Shown: positions 27,040 through 37,199 of the stretch, piece by piece
How positions within the stretch are numbered: position 1 is the stretch's first letter
Layout: every line of letters begins with the position of its first letter
Source: Prorocentrum cordatum
Lineage: Eukaryota > Sar > Dinophyceae > Prorocentrales > Prorocentraceae
DNA length: 64,000 nt
Direction: 5' to 3'
Assembly: GCA_963575745.1 (NCBI GenBank)
Contig: CAUYUJ010016478.1
Span: 100,199 to 164,198, forward strand
Position numbers and translations under genes: made by a program
The notes under the pieces: generated by a model
Told to the model about the DNA's origin: nothing
Seen by the model: the letters and a program-made list of their open reading frames with translations, nothing else
Database searches by the model: none

Positions 27040-28400
27040 CCTTTGCTGTTCGTCCTCATGCCCCATTCGGCACACCTTTCACGCGGTTCCCCCCCCCGTT
27101 GGGAGCCTCACTCGTGGCCCCGGAGGAGGTGCTCGCATGGCGTCCCCGCCGCCCACCTCGGCGCACGCCTCGCGCGTCTCGTGCCCCACAGGGGGCTCCA
27201 CCCGGGGACCCCAGTGGGTGTGCTCAAGGGGCGCCCCCACGCCCACCTCCGCGCGCTCCTCGCGCCGGTCGTCCCCTCCAGAGGCCTTCACAGGAGGAGG
27301 AGGAGGAGGAGGAGGAGGAGGAGGAGGAGGAGGAGGAGGAGGAGGAGGAGGAGGAGGAGGAGGAGGAGGAGGAGGAGGAGGATTGGTCCCGGTGGAGGTG
27401 CTCGCAGGGAGCCTCCTCGCCCACCTTGTCCCCTCTGAAGAGCTCCGCTTTTGGTCCTGGTGGAGGTGCTCACACGGAGCCTCCCGCGCCTTTCGGCACG
27501 CCCCGCGCGCGGATTTTTGTCTTCCACGTGATGAAGACGCATTCGTCGAGAATTGCATGCACGCGTGAGGACCGCCCCCGCTCCTCTTCTCCCTCCCCCC
27601 CCCTCCCCCTCGGAGGCACAACGTCTGCTCTCCGTTGCGCGCGGGCTTGTTCAGGCCAGTGCGCTGCAGCCTCGCCCGTTTACGGGCCAACCCACGTGGT
27701 TTGACCGGGCCTCTGTCTGTCTGTCTGTCTGGGGCGCTCCACTCCTGGACCCAGGGTGGCGGCCCTGCATATTTCTCGGCGCGCCGCTTCTGCGGGTTGC
27801 GCCTTGTGGGGAGCGTCACTCGTGCTTGCCCGATGCTCAAATGCCCACTCCTCCTCCTCCTCCTCCTCCTCCTCCTCCTCCGCCCTCGCGTTTCCGCACA
27901 CCCCTCGCGAGGACTGCCCTACGGGGGGCTCCACTTGTGGCCCCAGTGGAAGTGCTCGCATGGTGCCCCCGCGCGCGTTTCGGCACACTCGTCACGCGGA
28001 TCGTGTCCCACAGGGCGCGCCAGCTCTGATGGCCCCAGTGGAGGTGCTCACATGGCGTCCTCGTCCCGCCTATGTCGGCGCACGACTCACGCGGATCGTA
28101 TCGCAACTAGTGGGCCCAGCGGGAACTGCACTTCTGGCCCCAGTAGAGGTGCTCGCATGGCGTCACCCCGCGTGCTTCGGCACACTCCCCACGCAGATTG
28201 TGCCCCCAAAGGAGCTTTACTTCTGATGACCCCAGTGGAGGTGCTCACATATTCCCCCCGCACGTTTCGGCAAACCACTCACGCGGACCATGCTTGATAG
28301 GGATCTCCACTTACGGCCCCAGCGGAGGTGCTCGTACGGCGCGTCCGTGCCCATTTCGGTACACCCCTCATCTTGCGGACCGTACCCACATAATGAGCTT
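27040..28400. repeat. ~92-bp degenerate tandem array (family Z), with GGA and CTC tracts
   Basis: Units carry TTTCGGCACAC...TCACGCGGA and CCCAGTGGAGGTGCTC. Starts near 27974, 28070, 28170, 28263 and 28352 give about 92 bp. The unit matches the array at 60.1-63.2 kb. (GGA)n fills about 27293-27382, TCTG repeats about 27715-27730, CTC about 27847-27882. Confidence 0.85.
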
Positions 28401-29183
28401 CATCTGTGGAAACCTAAGGATTTAGCCATTCGTTATTTGTTTGTTTGTTTTTTTGCTTGCTTGTTTGTTGTCTTGGTTTTTGTGTTGGTAGAGAAGACGT
28501 GGCAATTCTCCACTCCAGAAGGGGCTATTGTTTTCTCTGGTCCGTAGACCCCCCTGCGAAGAGTCCAGGAACTCACCCTCCCCCTCCCCCCACTCCCACG
28601 CCCATCGTCACCCTCGTCCTCGCCCTCATTCTTGCCGCCCTCACCCATCCTCATCTCCACTCCCACCCTCGCCCGCGCTCGTCGTCTCCACTTCTCTCCC
28701 TCCCCTCTCTGACCCCCACGCGTATTCTCATCCCCGCCCCGTCCCCGCCGCTCGCCCCCTCTTCGCCATCGCACCCATCCCCGCCCCTCGTCGCACGGTC
28801 CCGAGCATCCGCGTCAACCTCGCCCTCACTCTCCGCGCGGGGCCTCGGGCTCTCCCTGAGGGCTCCTCTTCTGCTCCCGCGTGTGACAGCTGTGCGCGTC
28901 CCGCGCAGCTTTCAGCGGAAGAGGTTCGCTCTCGCCCTGCAGATCACAGAAACTGCTCTGGTCCCGCCCGGTGGTCAGAGCCCGAGCGGCCGCTTGGATA
29001 CAGTCAAGCAGGGTCACAACGACGGGCAGCTCTCTCCAGGGGCGCCCTGTTCGTCCTGGCGCCCTCGGCCCCTCCTCGGCCCACCACCGTCGCCGGCCGC
29101 CCTCGCCCCAGCGGGGCGCCACCCCTCGGGCGTCCGAGGCCCCCCCGCACCGCTCCTGCGCCGCGTCCCCCCCGTTCGGGGGC
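28401..29183. other. T-rich then C-rich low-complexity DNA
   Basis: TTTGTTTG repeats near 28435-28480, then CCCTCGCC/CCCACCC-rich sequence to about 28850, then GC-rich sequence. The open frames are Pro/Arg/Ser-rich and not credible. Confidence 0.6.
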
Positions 29184-29327
29184 CACGCGAGAACCCCACC
29201 CCTACCCCCACGATCTGCGAGGGGAAGGGTGGGGTTCACTTCGCTCGGGCCCCCCCGCTCGGGAGCTCTCGAGCGAAGTGACCCCCCCCCCTCAGAAATC
29301 GTGGGGGTTAGGGGTAGTGTTCGCGTG
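29184..29327. repeat. imperfect 144-bp palindrome (possible cruciform)
   Basis: Outer arms 29184-29220 and 29291-29327 are near reverse complements (CACGCGA... CCCCCACGATC against ...ATCGTGGGGGTTAGGGG). Inner arms TCACTTCGCTCG (29236-29247) and CGAGCGAAGTGA (29270-29281) pair perfectly. Confidence 0.85.
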
Positions 29328-29702
29328 TGGCCCCCTACCCGCTCCGGCTCCTGTCCAAGGCGCGCCTTTCCCTGTGCAAGCTCTTCAGCATCGCCTGCAC
29401 CCCGCGCCCTCCGGCCGCCTGAGGCCCCGCCCGCCTCTGCCCTGTCTCCCCAATTCGTGCTTTGCGCGGCCCGCCTAGCTCTGAACCGGAAGAGGCTCGC
29501 TCTCGACCCGCAGACCAACAAAAAGTGGCCCCCTGCCCGTGCTCCCGTCGCGCTGCGCCCCGTGGCGCTGCGGCGCCGGCGGCGTGGGTCTCCCGCCTCG
29601 ACGTGGGTACGTGGAGCCCCCCCCGGGGGGCCCCTGCGGGCGGCCGCCTACGGCAAGCCCGAGGGGTGGTCGGCAAGCCCCGTGCGAGTTACAACATCAG
29701 CG
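29328..29702. other. GC-rich spacer without a recognised gene
   Basis: Open frames are Ala/Pro/Arg-rich with no motif. Its last part is probably the left end of the ~0.6-kb repeat unit (GAGTTACAACATCAGCG). Confidence 0.4.
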
Positions 29703-29902
29703 TTGTGTCGGGCCTGTCCCCCTACACCCTACAGCGGGATTTTCGACGAAAAATAAAAAATATACCCCCCAAATGCCCCCCAAATGTCAAAACATATCCA
29801 ATAAATAGTCCCCAGACTATTTTTGGATTATTTTTCGATGATTTTTGGGGTAATTTTTTGTTTTTCGTCGACAATCCCCCTGTAGGGGGACAGGCCCGAC
29901 TT
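29703..29902. mobile_element. 200-bp MITE with ~60-bp inverted ends and 10-bp target duplication
   Basis: Left end GTGTCGGGCCTGTCCCCCTA from 29705; right end TAGGGGGACAGGCCCGACTT to 29902. The inverted ends continue inwards (CGACGAAAAATAAAAAAT against TTTTTTGTTTTTCGTCG). AACATCAGCG flanks both sides (29693-29702 and 29903-29912). The flanks joined together resemble the uninterrupted sequence in the sister repeats (e.g. ATAACAACAACGGCTCCC near 36267), so those act as empty sites. It has no coding capacity. Confidence 0.85.
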
Positions 29903-30480
29903 AACATCAGCGGCTCCCGCCTGATGCGTGCTCCCAGGTCATTTCCGAATCGCGCTCTCGCGCGGGAGTTCCTCGCGATGCATGCCGGAGTCGCACTCTC
30001 GCGTGGGACTGCCTCGCAGTTCATTCGTACGCCGTGCCCTCGACGCTCAGGAGTCACGCTCTCTCGTTTTGGCCTTTCTCACGATTTATTACTTGGAATC
30101 GCGCTATCGCTTGAGCTCTTCTCGCGATTCATGCAGTACTCACGCTTCATCAACACGCCTTCTCGCGCTCGATCTGGCCGCTCGGGCCCGCCTTCCCGAT
30201 GGGCCCGTCTGGTTCTGTCACGTGTTTTCTGCTCCTAGGCCGCCTGGTAATCCCGTGATCCATCCTTCTCCCTCCCCCTTCCATCCGTCCCCTTTTCCCC
30301 CGTTTCAGGGGCTGCACCAATTACGGGCGGCAGTTAAGGAAGATATACCCCCAGGGGGGTACGATCGAAGACGAAGAGGGCGGGTATCGAGGGTTTGGGA
30401 TATACGTGCTGAGTGGCACGCGAGAAGGTAAGAGCGAACAGTCTTAAACTGATTGTCGTTGCTGTTGTTGTTGCTTGCTG
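29903..30480 (+). repeat. ~0.6-kb repeat unit, copy 1 (interrupted by the MITE at its left end)
   Basis: Landmarks: CGCTCTCGCGCGGGAGTTCC, CGCCGTGCCCTCGACGCTCA, TGTTTTCTGCTCCTAGG, GTACGATCGAAGACGAAGAG and TTAAACTGATTGTCG, then TTG repeats. Four further copies follow at 34.4, 35.1, 36.2 and 37.2 kb. Confidence 0.9.
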
Positions 30481-30487
30481 CTGCAGC

Positions 30488-30520
<33 letters not shown>

Positions 30521-30835
30521 GTTTTTTTTTGTGGTTGCTGTTGCTGCGGCTGTGGCTGTTGATGCGATGATCATTAGTAATCGTATTAATATTAGTAGTG
30601 ATTGTATGATTATTGCTGTGTTTGTTGTTGGTGTTGTCGTTGTCGTCGTCGTCGTTGTTGTTGTTGTTGTTGTTGTGGTTGTTTTTGTGGTTGTGGTTGT
30701 TGTTGTGGTTGTTGTTGTTGTTCTGGTGGTTGTTGCTGCTGCTGTTGTTGTTGTGGTTTATGTTGCTGTTGATATTGATCTTGATGTTGTTGTTGTTGTG
30801 ATTGTTGTTGCTGCTGATGTTGTTGTTGTTGCTGC

Positions 30836-30930
<95 letters not shown>

Positions 30931-30979
30931 GTTGTTTGTTGTTTTGTTGTTGTGACTGTGGTTATTCTTCTTCTTCTTC

Positions 30980-31031
<52 letters not shown>

Positions 31032-31035
31032 GGAG
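30481..31035. repeat. TTG/TGC trinucleotide tract
   Basis: Long (TTG)n with TGC, GTC and GAT interruptions; a pure run lies at about 30845-30925. Its single-residue frames (Leu, Cys, Val; Asn, Thr on the other strand) are artefacts. Confidence 0.95.
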
Positions 31036-31100
31036 GCCGACGGATTCCTCTGGGTAGTGCTCTTGGGCGTTTTTTTGGAACGACAGGGGAATCCGTTGCC
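31036..31100 (+). repeat. short dispersed segment, inverted copy at 34.23 kb
   Basis: CTGGGTAGTGCTCTTGGGCG followed by a T-run and GGAACGAC; the reverse complement occurs at about 34230-34290. Confidence 0.8.
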
Positions 31101-31435
31101 CACCGACCCCCCATGGGTCCCCCTTTGGTCCCCCTATTGGTCCCTCTTTGGTCCCCCTATTAGTCCCCCTATTGGTCCCCCTTTGGTCCCCCCATCCGTT
31201 GGTTCTCCTTTGGTCCCCCTATTGGTCCCCCTTTGGTCCCCTTATTAGTCCCCCTATTGGTCCCCCTTTGGTCCCCCCATCCGTTGGTCCCCCTTTGGTC
31301 CCCCTATTGGTCCCCCTTTGGTCCCCCTTTGGTCCCCCCATCCGTTGGTCCCCCTTTCGTCCCTCTTTGGTCCCCCTTTGGTCCCTTTGGTCCCCCTATA
31401 GGTCCCCCTTTTTCTCTCTTTGGTCCCCCTTGGTT
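31100..31435. repeat. GGTCCCCCTTT / GGTCCCCCTAT tandem repeats
   Basis: Units of about 11-13 bp, with CATCCGTTGGTCCCCC recurring in a ~70-bp higher-order unit. Confidence 0.9.
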
Positions 31436-32130
31436 CTTTTGTGGTTCCGTTGTGGTTCCTGTTGTGGTTCCGTTTTGGTTCCTGTTTTTGGTTCCTGTTG
31501 TCGGTCCTGCTGTGGTTCTGCTGTGGGTCCTCTTGTGGGTCCTGTTGTGGGTCCGTTGTGGCTCTCGTGCCCCTCCACTCCGCCGTCTTCCTCCTCTCCT
31601 TTCCTTCCTCCTCGTCCTCCTCCTCCTCCTCCTCCTCCAACTCTTCCTTCTCCTGCTCCTCCCCCCATCCCCGTTCCTGCAGGACCCTCGCGCAGGCTGC
31701 CCCACAACCCTGCCTCGACGAGGGCGGCCGCCAAGCCGCGCCAGGCACTCGGGCAGGACAAACGGCCCCAACGTCAGATCCTCACCGAAATCGCCGCCCA
31801 GCGTTGGTTTTTCCTGGCTCGGGGGGCCTCCGAAGGCTTCTGGCGAGACAGGAAGATAGAAAACACATCGTCCAAAAACAAAAACCACGGTCCCTTTCCT
31901 TGGGCCCCAAGCATCCCCGGATCCCTGGAGGTAAAAAACCGCAGGTCCATTGACCTCCGCTCCTCCTCCTCTTCCTCCTCCTCCTCCTCCTCCCCCTCCT
32001 CCTCTACTCCTTGGGCGCCCTGCTTGGCGGCGTTCCTGGGAGGACAAATATTTTCTATCGGATGCGGCGGCTGCGTCTGGCGGCAGCGTTGGGTCTGCGA
32101 CTGACGGCATGATCTCTTATCTGCCGCGGG
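31436..32130. other. low-complexity and unique sequence; no gene assigned
   Basis: GTTCCTGTTGTGG repeats to about 31560, CTCCTC tracts near 31615-31640 and 31962-32000, and unique sequence between. Possible coding here is not supported by any motif. Confidence 0.45.
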
Positions 32131-32245
32131 GCTGCGTCTGGCGGCATGATACAATGCAAAAAAGAGCACAGCAAGATGCGAAGATGCTGGCGGCATGATT
32201 CAATGCAAAAAAAAACAATACACACGAGGCGAAGATGCTGGCGGA
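32131..32245. repeat. two diverged ~65-bp repeats
   Basis: GCGGCATGATACAATGCAAA and GCGGCATGATTCAATGCAAA about 58 bp apart, with GCGAAGATGCTGGCGG after each. Confidence 0.75.
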
Positions 32246-32505
32246 GCGGGCGATCAAGCCCTGTCCCACCTAGCCGGCAGGATATGAAACCACTCTGCAT
32301 CAATCTCCGGGGCTGGGCAGCGATCCACCCGATTGTTCTCTGCCGGCTTCCAGCATGCTGAGATCTGCGGGTCAAAGAACCACGCACTATCGAACGATTG
32401 TCTGGTCACCCTCGGGTCCGCTGAACCGACGTATGGTCCCCCAGGCGCCTAGGCATTGTCTCGTCCCCTCTCGTTCTCCCGCGCCGCTCGTCGTCGTGCC
32501 TTACT

Positions 32506-32508
32506 CTA

Positions 32509-32577
<69 letters not shown>

Positions 32578-32602
32578 TTCGTCGTCGTCGTCGTCGTCGG
32601 TG
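32506..32602. repeat. GTC trinucleotide microsatellite
   Basis: (GTC)n with one interruption near 32577. It lies directly behind the 3' end of the minus-strand protease gene. Confidence 0.95.
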
Positions 32603-32639
32603 GGGAGGGCAGGGGGCGGCGGCGGGGAGCGTGGCTCGA

Positions 32640-32880
32640 GAAAAAGGGTCGCTCAGCCTGCCTCTGCCCCATGAATTCTGGCACTGCAAGTCATCTGCGC
32701 GCGTCCAAGACATGCCGACCATGGTGTGCGATCTGGGGGGCGGGTCAATCGCGCCCACGATGGCTGTCAGGTGCCAGCCACTCTGATTACGGACCTGCCG
32801 CGCTGCCTGCGTGAAGTCCCGTGTCGACGACCCGCGGCGACGAGCACCCCCTACACCACCGCCCGCGAACGAGGACACCA
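32640..32880 (-). pseudogene. papain-like protease, His/Asn part in a shifted frame
   Basis: The minus-strand frame reads QSGWHLTAIVGAIDPP, then SHTMVGMSWTRADD with the catalytic-type His at 32726-32728, then QCQNSWGRG, the Asn-Ser-Trp-Gly motif near 32667-32678. The Cys to His distance is about 108 codons, somewhat shorter than in papain (134). Together with the upstream frame all three catalytic motifs exist, so a recent indel or a splice is likely. The expected C-terminal strands after NSWG are absent; Arg-rich sequence from the microsatellite follows. Confidence 0.6.
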
Positions 32881-33567
32881 GTACGCGCCGCCGTTATTGC
32901 CCATGCTGCTGCATAGGTCGCCAGGCCACTGAGCTTTGTGTGGTACACGATGCCTCAGCGCCTCGTTCAGTAGCTGCTGTGGCTCCACGCCTATCCCATA
33001 TTTCAGGCCCAGCGCCTTCGCGACGCAGTAGCTCCATGCGTACAATGAACAAAATGGAAAGTGGCCTTGGTCCAGGATCTCTGTGCCCGACGAAGGCGGC
33101 GGCGGCGGCGGAGGCGGATGTACAACTGGTTCAGCGGCCACGGCAGCAGCCTCGGCCACGGGCGGCGCCGCGGCTGCGGGATGTACAACCGGTTCAGCGG
33201 CCACGGCAGAAGACACGGCAGCGGCCTCGGCCACGGGCGACGCCGCGGCGCCTTGGTGCAGAACCGGTTCAGCGGCCACGGCAGCCTCGTCCACGTCTTC
33301 GGCCTCATCTGCCGCATCATCCGGTTCAGCGGCCACGGCGGCCAGGACGCCGTCGCGCCACTCCGCCGGGAGCCCGGCTACCCAAGCATCGATGCGAGGG
33401 CGCTGCTGCTTCCGCAATGCGCGGACGATCTGCGACCGGGCGCGTGCGCCGGCGGCCGCGAACGCCATGGGTCCGCGGCAGAGCCCGCAGGGGCCAGCCA
33501 CCTTGACCAGCGCCGGCCTGCCATTGACGCCGAAGGAGCAGGTCGGCTGCTGGCAGCGCTTCCCCAT
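32851..33567 (-). CDS. papain-like (C1A) cysteine protease with Cys-rich N-terminus, catalytic Cys part
   Basis: From ATG at 33567 the frame gives 238 residues. The N-terminus MGKRCQQPTCSFGVNGRPAL followed by GPCGLCRG has a C-x4-C ... C-x2-C pattern that could bind zinc. An Ala/Glu/Pro-rich spacer contains a repeated VAAEPVVHP. Then LDQGHFPFCSLYAWSYC matches the papain active-site block (oxyanion Gln, nucleophile Cys at 33049-33051), and SSMGNNGGAYW resembles the GCNGG motif. The frame stops at 32851. The His and Asn motifs lie just downstream in another frame, so there is a frameshift or an unseen splice. A start upstream of 33567 would add low-complexity sequence. Confidence 0.7.
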   Translation of the reverse strand: MGKRCQQPTCSFGVNGRPALVKVAGPCGLCRGPMAFAAAGARARSQIVRALRKQQRPRIDAWVAGLPAEWRDGVLAAVAAEPDDAADEAEDVDEAAVAAEPVLHQGAAASPVAEAAAVSSAVAAEPVVHPAAAAPPVAEAAAVAAEPVVHPPPPPPPPSSGTEILDQGHFPFCSLYAWSYCVAKALGLKYGIGVEPQQLLNEALRHRVPHKAQWPGDLCSSMGNNGGAYWCPRSRAVV

Positions 33568-33619
33568 GGGGGACCAAAAAACGATAGCGAATGTCTGAAT
33601 TCGAAAGACCTGGGCCGAA

Positions 33620-33695
33620 GATGGCTGCGGTCGTCGTCGTCGTCGTCGCCGCCGCCGTCGCCGTCGTCGTCGTCGTCGTCGCCGTTGCCTCAGAT
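33620..33695. repeat. GTC/GCC trinucleotide repeats
   Basis: CGTCGTCGTC and GCCGCCGTCGCC runs upstream of the protease start. Confidence 0.9.
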
Positions 33696-33725
33696 CCCCC
33701 GCCGGGGCCAGGAACGGAAAGGGGG

Positions 33726-33802
33726 AATACAACGCAATGCAATCCAATGCGATTGCGATGCCAATGCAATGCGGACGCAATGCAATGCGATGCGATGGCA
33801 AT
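33726..33802. repeat. GCAAT-type short repeats
   Basis: GCAATGCAATCCAATGCGAT and similar 5-6 bp units. Confidence 0.8.
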
Positions 33803-33954
33803 TCCACGCGCCTCGATCGCATCGCTCTTCCCCGCGAGCCCCTGGAGCGCCCCCCCCCTGGAGTGCGCGGGGTCATTCACCAGCGGCCTGGAACCGTGCA
33901 GGCCTGCTGCCGCCCCACTGCGGCCAGCGCCGCTTGTGATGGCCGACTCGTGGC

Positions 33955-34010
33955 GGGAGGGGGGGGGGGGGGCGCCCAAAAAAAAAAAAAATCTTCTTGA
34001 ATTTTCAACT

Positions 34011-34044
<34 letters not shown>

Positions 34045-34065
34045 GCGCCCCCCCCCCCACCACCC
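33955..34065. repeat. fold-back: poly-G, GCGCC, poly-A, then poly-T, GGCGCC, poly-C
   Basis: A G-run, GGCGCCC and 13 A's at about 33959-33991 are mirrored by about 30 T's, GGCGCCC and a C-run at about 34014-34060, around a ~22-nt loop. It is almost completely self-complementary. Confidence 0.85.
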
Positions 34066-34380
34066 CGAACGATGAGGAACACCCCACTACAATTGCCGCC
34101 CCCCTGGCGGCGGAGCGGGCGTCCACGCGCGGGAGGGCAGAGAGAGGGAGAGTGAGAGACTGAGATAGAGAAAGAGGAAGAGACAGAGAGAGAGAAAGAG
34201 AGAGTGAGACACAGACACGCGCGCGCGTACTCCTTCCAAAAAAAAACGCCCAAGAGCACTACCCAGGGGAATCCGTTACCTTGTGGAACTCTCATTCTTA
34301 AGGGAACTCTCTTATGGATCCCCGCTGGTTCACATTGTTTTTCTCAATTGAGGTGCCACCCTCGGGGCTCCCACTTTGTT
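34066..34380. other. GA-rich tract and inverted copy of the 31.04-kb segment
   Basis: GAGAGAGA-type purine tract at about 34135-34205; AAACGCCCAAGAGCACTACC at about 34243-34262 is the inverted copy. No gene. Confidence 0.7.
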
Positions 34381-34925
34381 TGCTATCAGGGAAAGGCTTC
34401 ATGATCAAATTGCGTTGTTGGGCCCCGAACTACAGCGACGGCTCCCGCCTGATACTTCATCGCAATCGGTTTCAAAACTGCGCTCTCGCGCGTGGCTTCT
34501 TCACAACTTACGCAGGAATCATGCTCTCGCGTGGGGCTTACTCGCGATTTATTCAGACGCCGCGCCCTCGACGCTCAGGAATCACGCTCTCACTTTGGCC
34601 TTTCTTGCGATGTACTTTGGTTTCTGAGTCGCGCTATCGCTCGAGACTGCTAGGGTCTACCCGCCCGATGTGCCTGTCTGGTTCTGCCGCATGTTGTCTG
34701 TTCCTAGCCCGCCTACTGATAATTTCTCTCGTGCTCCATCCTTCTCCGTCCTCCCTTCCCATTTTTTAGCGGCTGCGCTGCATGCACGTGGCACGTAAGG
34801 AAGATATAACCCCCTATGGGGGTACGATCGAAGACGGAGAGGGCAGGTACCGAGGGTGTGGGATATACGTGTTGAATGGCACGCGGCAAATAGGAGCGAG
34901 CCGTCTTTGACAACTGATTATCGTC
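34381..34925 (+). repeat. ~0.6-kb repeat unit, copy 2
   Basis: Same landmarks as copy 1 (CGCGCCCTCGACGCTCAGGA, GTACGATCGAAGACGGAGAG), without the MITE at the CGACGGCTCCCGCCTGAT site. A TTG tract follows at about 34930-35070. Confidence 0.9.
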
Positions 34926-35072
34926 GTTGTCGCTGCTGCTGCTGCGGCTGCTGCTGTTGTTGTTGTTGTTGTGGTTGTTGTTGTTATTGTTGTCGTTGTT
35001 GTTACTGTTGTTGGTTTTATTCTGGTTGTTGTTGCTGTTGCTGTTGTGTTTGTTATGGTTGTTGCAATTGAT
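34926..35072. repeat. TTG/TGC tract after copy 2
   Basis: Interrupted (TTG)n and (TGC)n. Confidence 0.9.
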
Positions 35073-35129
35073 TTCTCACTCTTCTAGCAAAGTTATTGTT
35101 GATATACCCTGTCGGTGCACTTTTTTTTT

Positions 35130-35812
35130 TTTTTTTTTTTCAATTGAAGTACCCTCCTCGGGCTCGCATCCTGTTTTACCAGGTAAAGTCTTCCACGCAA
35201 ACTGCGCTGCGCGGCCCAGGGCTACAACGACGATAGCTCCCGCCCAAGACTTCCTCGCAATCTGTTCCAAACTCGCGCTCTCGCGCGCGACTTCCTCACA
35301 GCTTATGCAGGAATCACGCGCTCGTGTGGGGCTTCCCCGCGATTTATTCAGACGCCGCGCCCTCGACACTCAGGAATCACACTGTCGGTTTGGCCTTTCT
35401 TGCGACTTACTTTGGCTTTAGAATCGCGCTATCGCTCGAGACGTCTTCGCGATGTATGCACGACGCACGCTTTAGCAACCCGCCTGCTCGACCTGGCCGC
35501 CTGGGCCCGCCTTCCCGACCCGACAGTTAGGATCCACCTGCCCGATCTGCCCGTCTGTTTCCGACACGTGTTTTCTGTTCCTGCCCCCCCCCCCCCCCCC
35601 TCGTGCTAATTTCCCTCGTGTATCATCCGTCCACCCCCCCTTCCGCCCATCCTCTCTTCACCTGTTTTAGGAGCTGTGCTAAATGCACGTTGCAGGTAAG
35701 GAAGATATGCCCCAAGGGGGTACGATCGAAGACGAAGAGGACGGGTACCGATTGTTTGGGATACACGTGTTGCATGGCAGGCGAGCAGATCGGAGCGACG
35801 CGTCTTAAAGTG
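35130..35812 (+). repeat. ~0.6-kb repeat unit, copy 3 (tandem set of three)
   Basis: Preceded by a T-run (about 35121-35142); landmarks as copy 1. Copies 3, 4 and 5 with their TTG tracts recur every ~1.0-1.06 kb, so a ~1-kb segment was tandemly amplified. Confidence 0.9.
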
Positions 35813-35823
35813 GTTGTTGTTGC

Positions 35824-35878
<55 letters not shown>

Positions 35879-35885
35879 ATTGTCG

Positions 35886-35940
<55 letters not shown>

Positions 35941-36110
35941 CTGTTGCTTTTGTTGTTGTTACTGCTGTTGTTGGAGTTGTTGTTGATGTTGTTGTTGCTG
36001 CAGTTGTTATTACTGCTGCTGTTGTTGTGGTGGTTGTTGTTGATGATGTTGTCGTTGATGGTGTTGGCGTTGTTGTTGAACTCCCGCTGCTGAAAACTAA
36101 GTATTCTTAA
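35813..36110. repeat. TTG tract after copy 3
   Basis: Long pure (TTG)n runs, then TGCTGAAAACTAAGTATTC at its end, shared with the next tract. Confidence 0.95.
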
Positions 36111-36158
36111 TGCCCCCTCTGGGACACATAATTTTTGGTTTGTTTGTTTGTAGGTTTC

Positions 36159-36159
<1 letters not shown>

Positions 36160-36194
<35 letters not shown>

Positions 36195-36850
36195 CGTCTT
36201 TTAAATCGAAGTGCTTTCCCGGGGCTCGTGCCCTGTTTTTTATCAGGGAAGCTCTTGGGACGAGTTATAACAACAACGGCTCCCACTTGATACTTCCTCA
36301 CAAGTTATTCCCAACTCGCGCTCTCGCACGGGACTTCCTCACACTTTCTGCAGGAATCGCGCTCTCGCGTGGGGCTTCCCCGCGACTTGTTCAGACGCCG
36401 CGCCCTCGACGCTCAGGAATCACACTGTCGGTTTGGCCTTTCTTGCGACTTACTTTGGCTTTAGAATCGCGCTATCGCTCGAGACGTCTTCGCGATTTGT
36501 GCACGACGCACGGTTTAGCAACCCGCCTGCTCGACCTGGCCGCCTGGGCCCGCCTTCCCGACCCGACAGTTAGGATCCACCTGCCCGATCTGCCCGTCTG
36601 TTTCCGCCACGTGTTTTCTGTTCCTGGCCCCCCCCCCCCTCGTGCTAATTTCCCTCGTGTATCATCCGTCCACCCCCCCTTCCGCCCATCCTCTCTTCAC
36701 CTGTTTTAGGGGCTGTGCTAAATGCACGTTGCAGGTAAGGAAGATATGCCCCAAGGGGGTACGATCGAAGACGAAGAGGACGGGTACCGATTGTTTGGGA
36801 TACACGTGTTGCATGGCAGGCGAGCAGATCGGAGCGACGCGTCTAAAAGT
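36160..36850 (+). repeat. ~0.6-kb repeat unit, copy 4
   Basis: Preceded by a T-run (36162-36194). Its right half is nearly identical to copy 3 over hundreds of bases, indicating recent duplication. Confidence 0.9.
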
Positions 36851-36867
36851 GATTGTTGTTGCTGTTA

Positions 36868-36961
<94 letters not shown>

Positions 36962-37165
36962 CTGTTTCTTTTGCTGTTGTTATTGCTGTTGTTGGGGTTG
37001 TTGTTGATGTTGTTGTTGCTGCAGTTGTTATTACTGCTGCTGTTGCTTGTTGCTTGTTGTTGTTGTTGTTGTCGTTGTGGTTGTTGTTGATGATGTTGTC
37101 GTTGATGGTGTTGGCGTTGTTTTTGAACTCCCGCTGGCTGCTGAAAACTAAGTATTGTTGATGCC
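36851..37165. repeat. TTG/TGC tract after copy 4
   Basis: (GTTGCT)n then (TTG)n, ending in the same GCTGAAAACTAAGTATTG segment as copy 3. Confidence 0.95.
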
Positions 37166-37199
37166 CCCTTTTGGGACACACCATTTTTTTGTTGTCTTT

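Noticed and set aside
27290-27390. Poly-Glu/poly-Gly protein
   Set aside because: Translation of (GGA)n.
30444-31248. Asn/Thr-, Leu-, Val- and Cys-run proteins
   Set aside because: Translation of a (TTG)n microsatellite in different frames.
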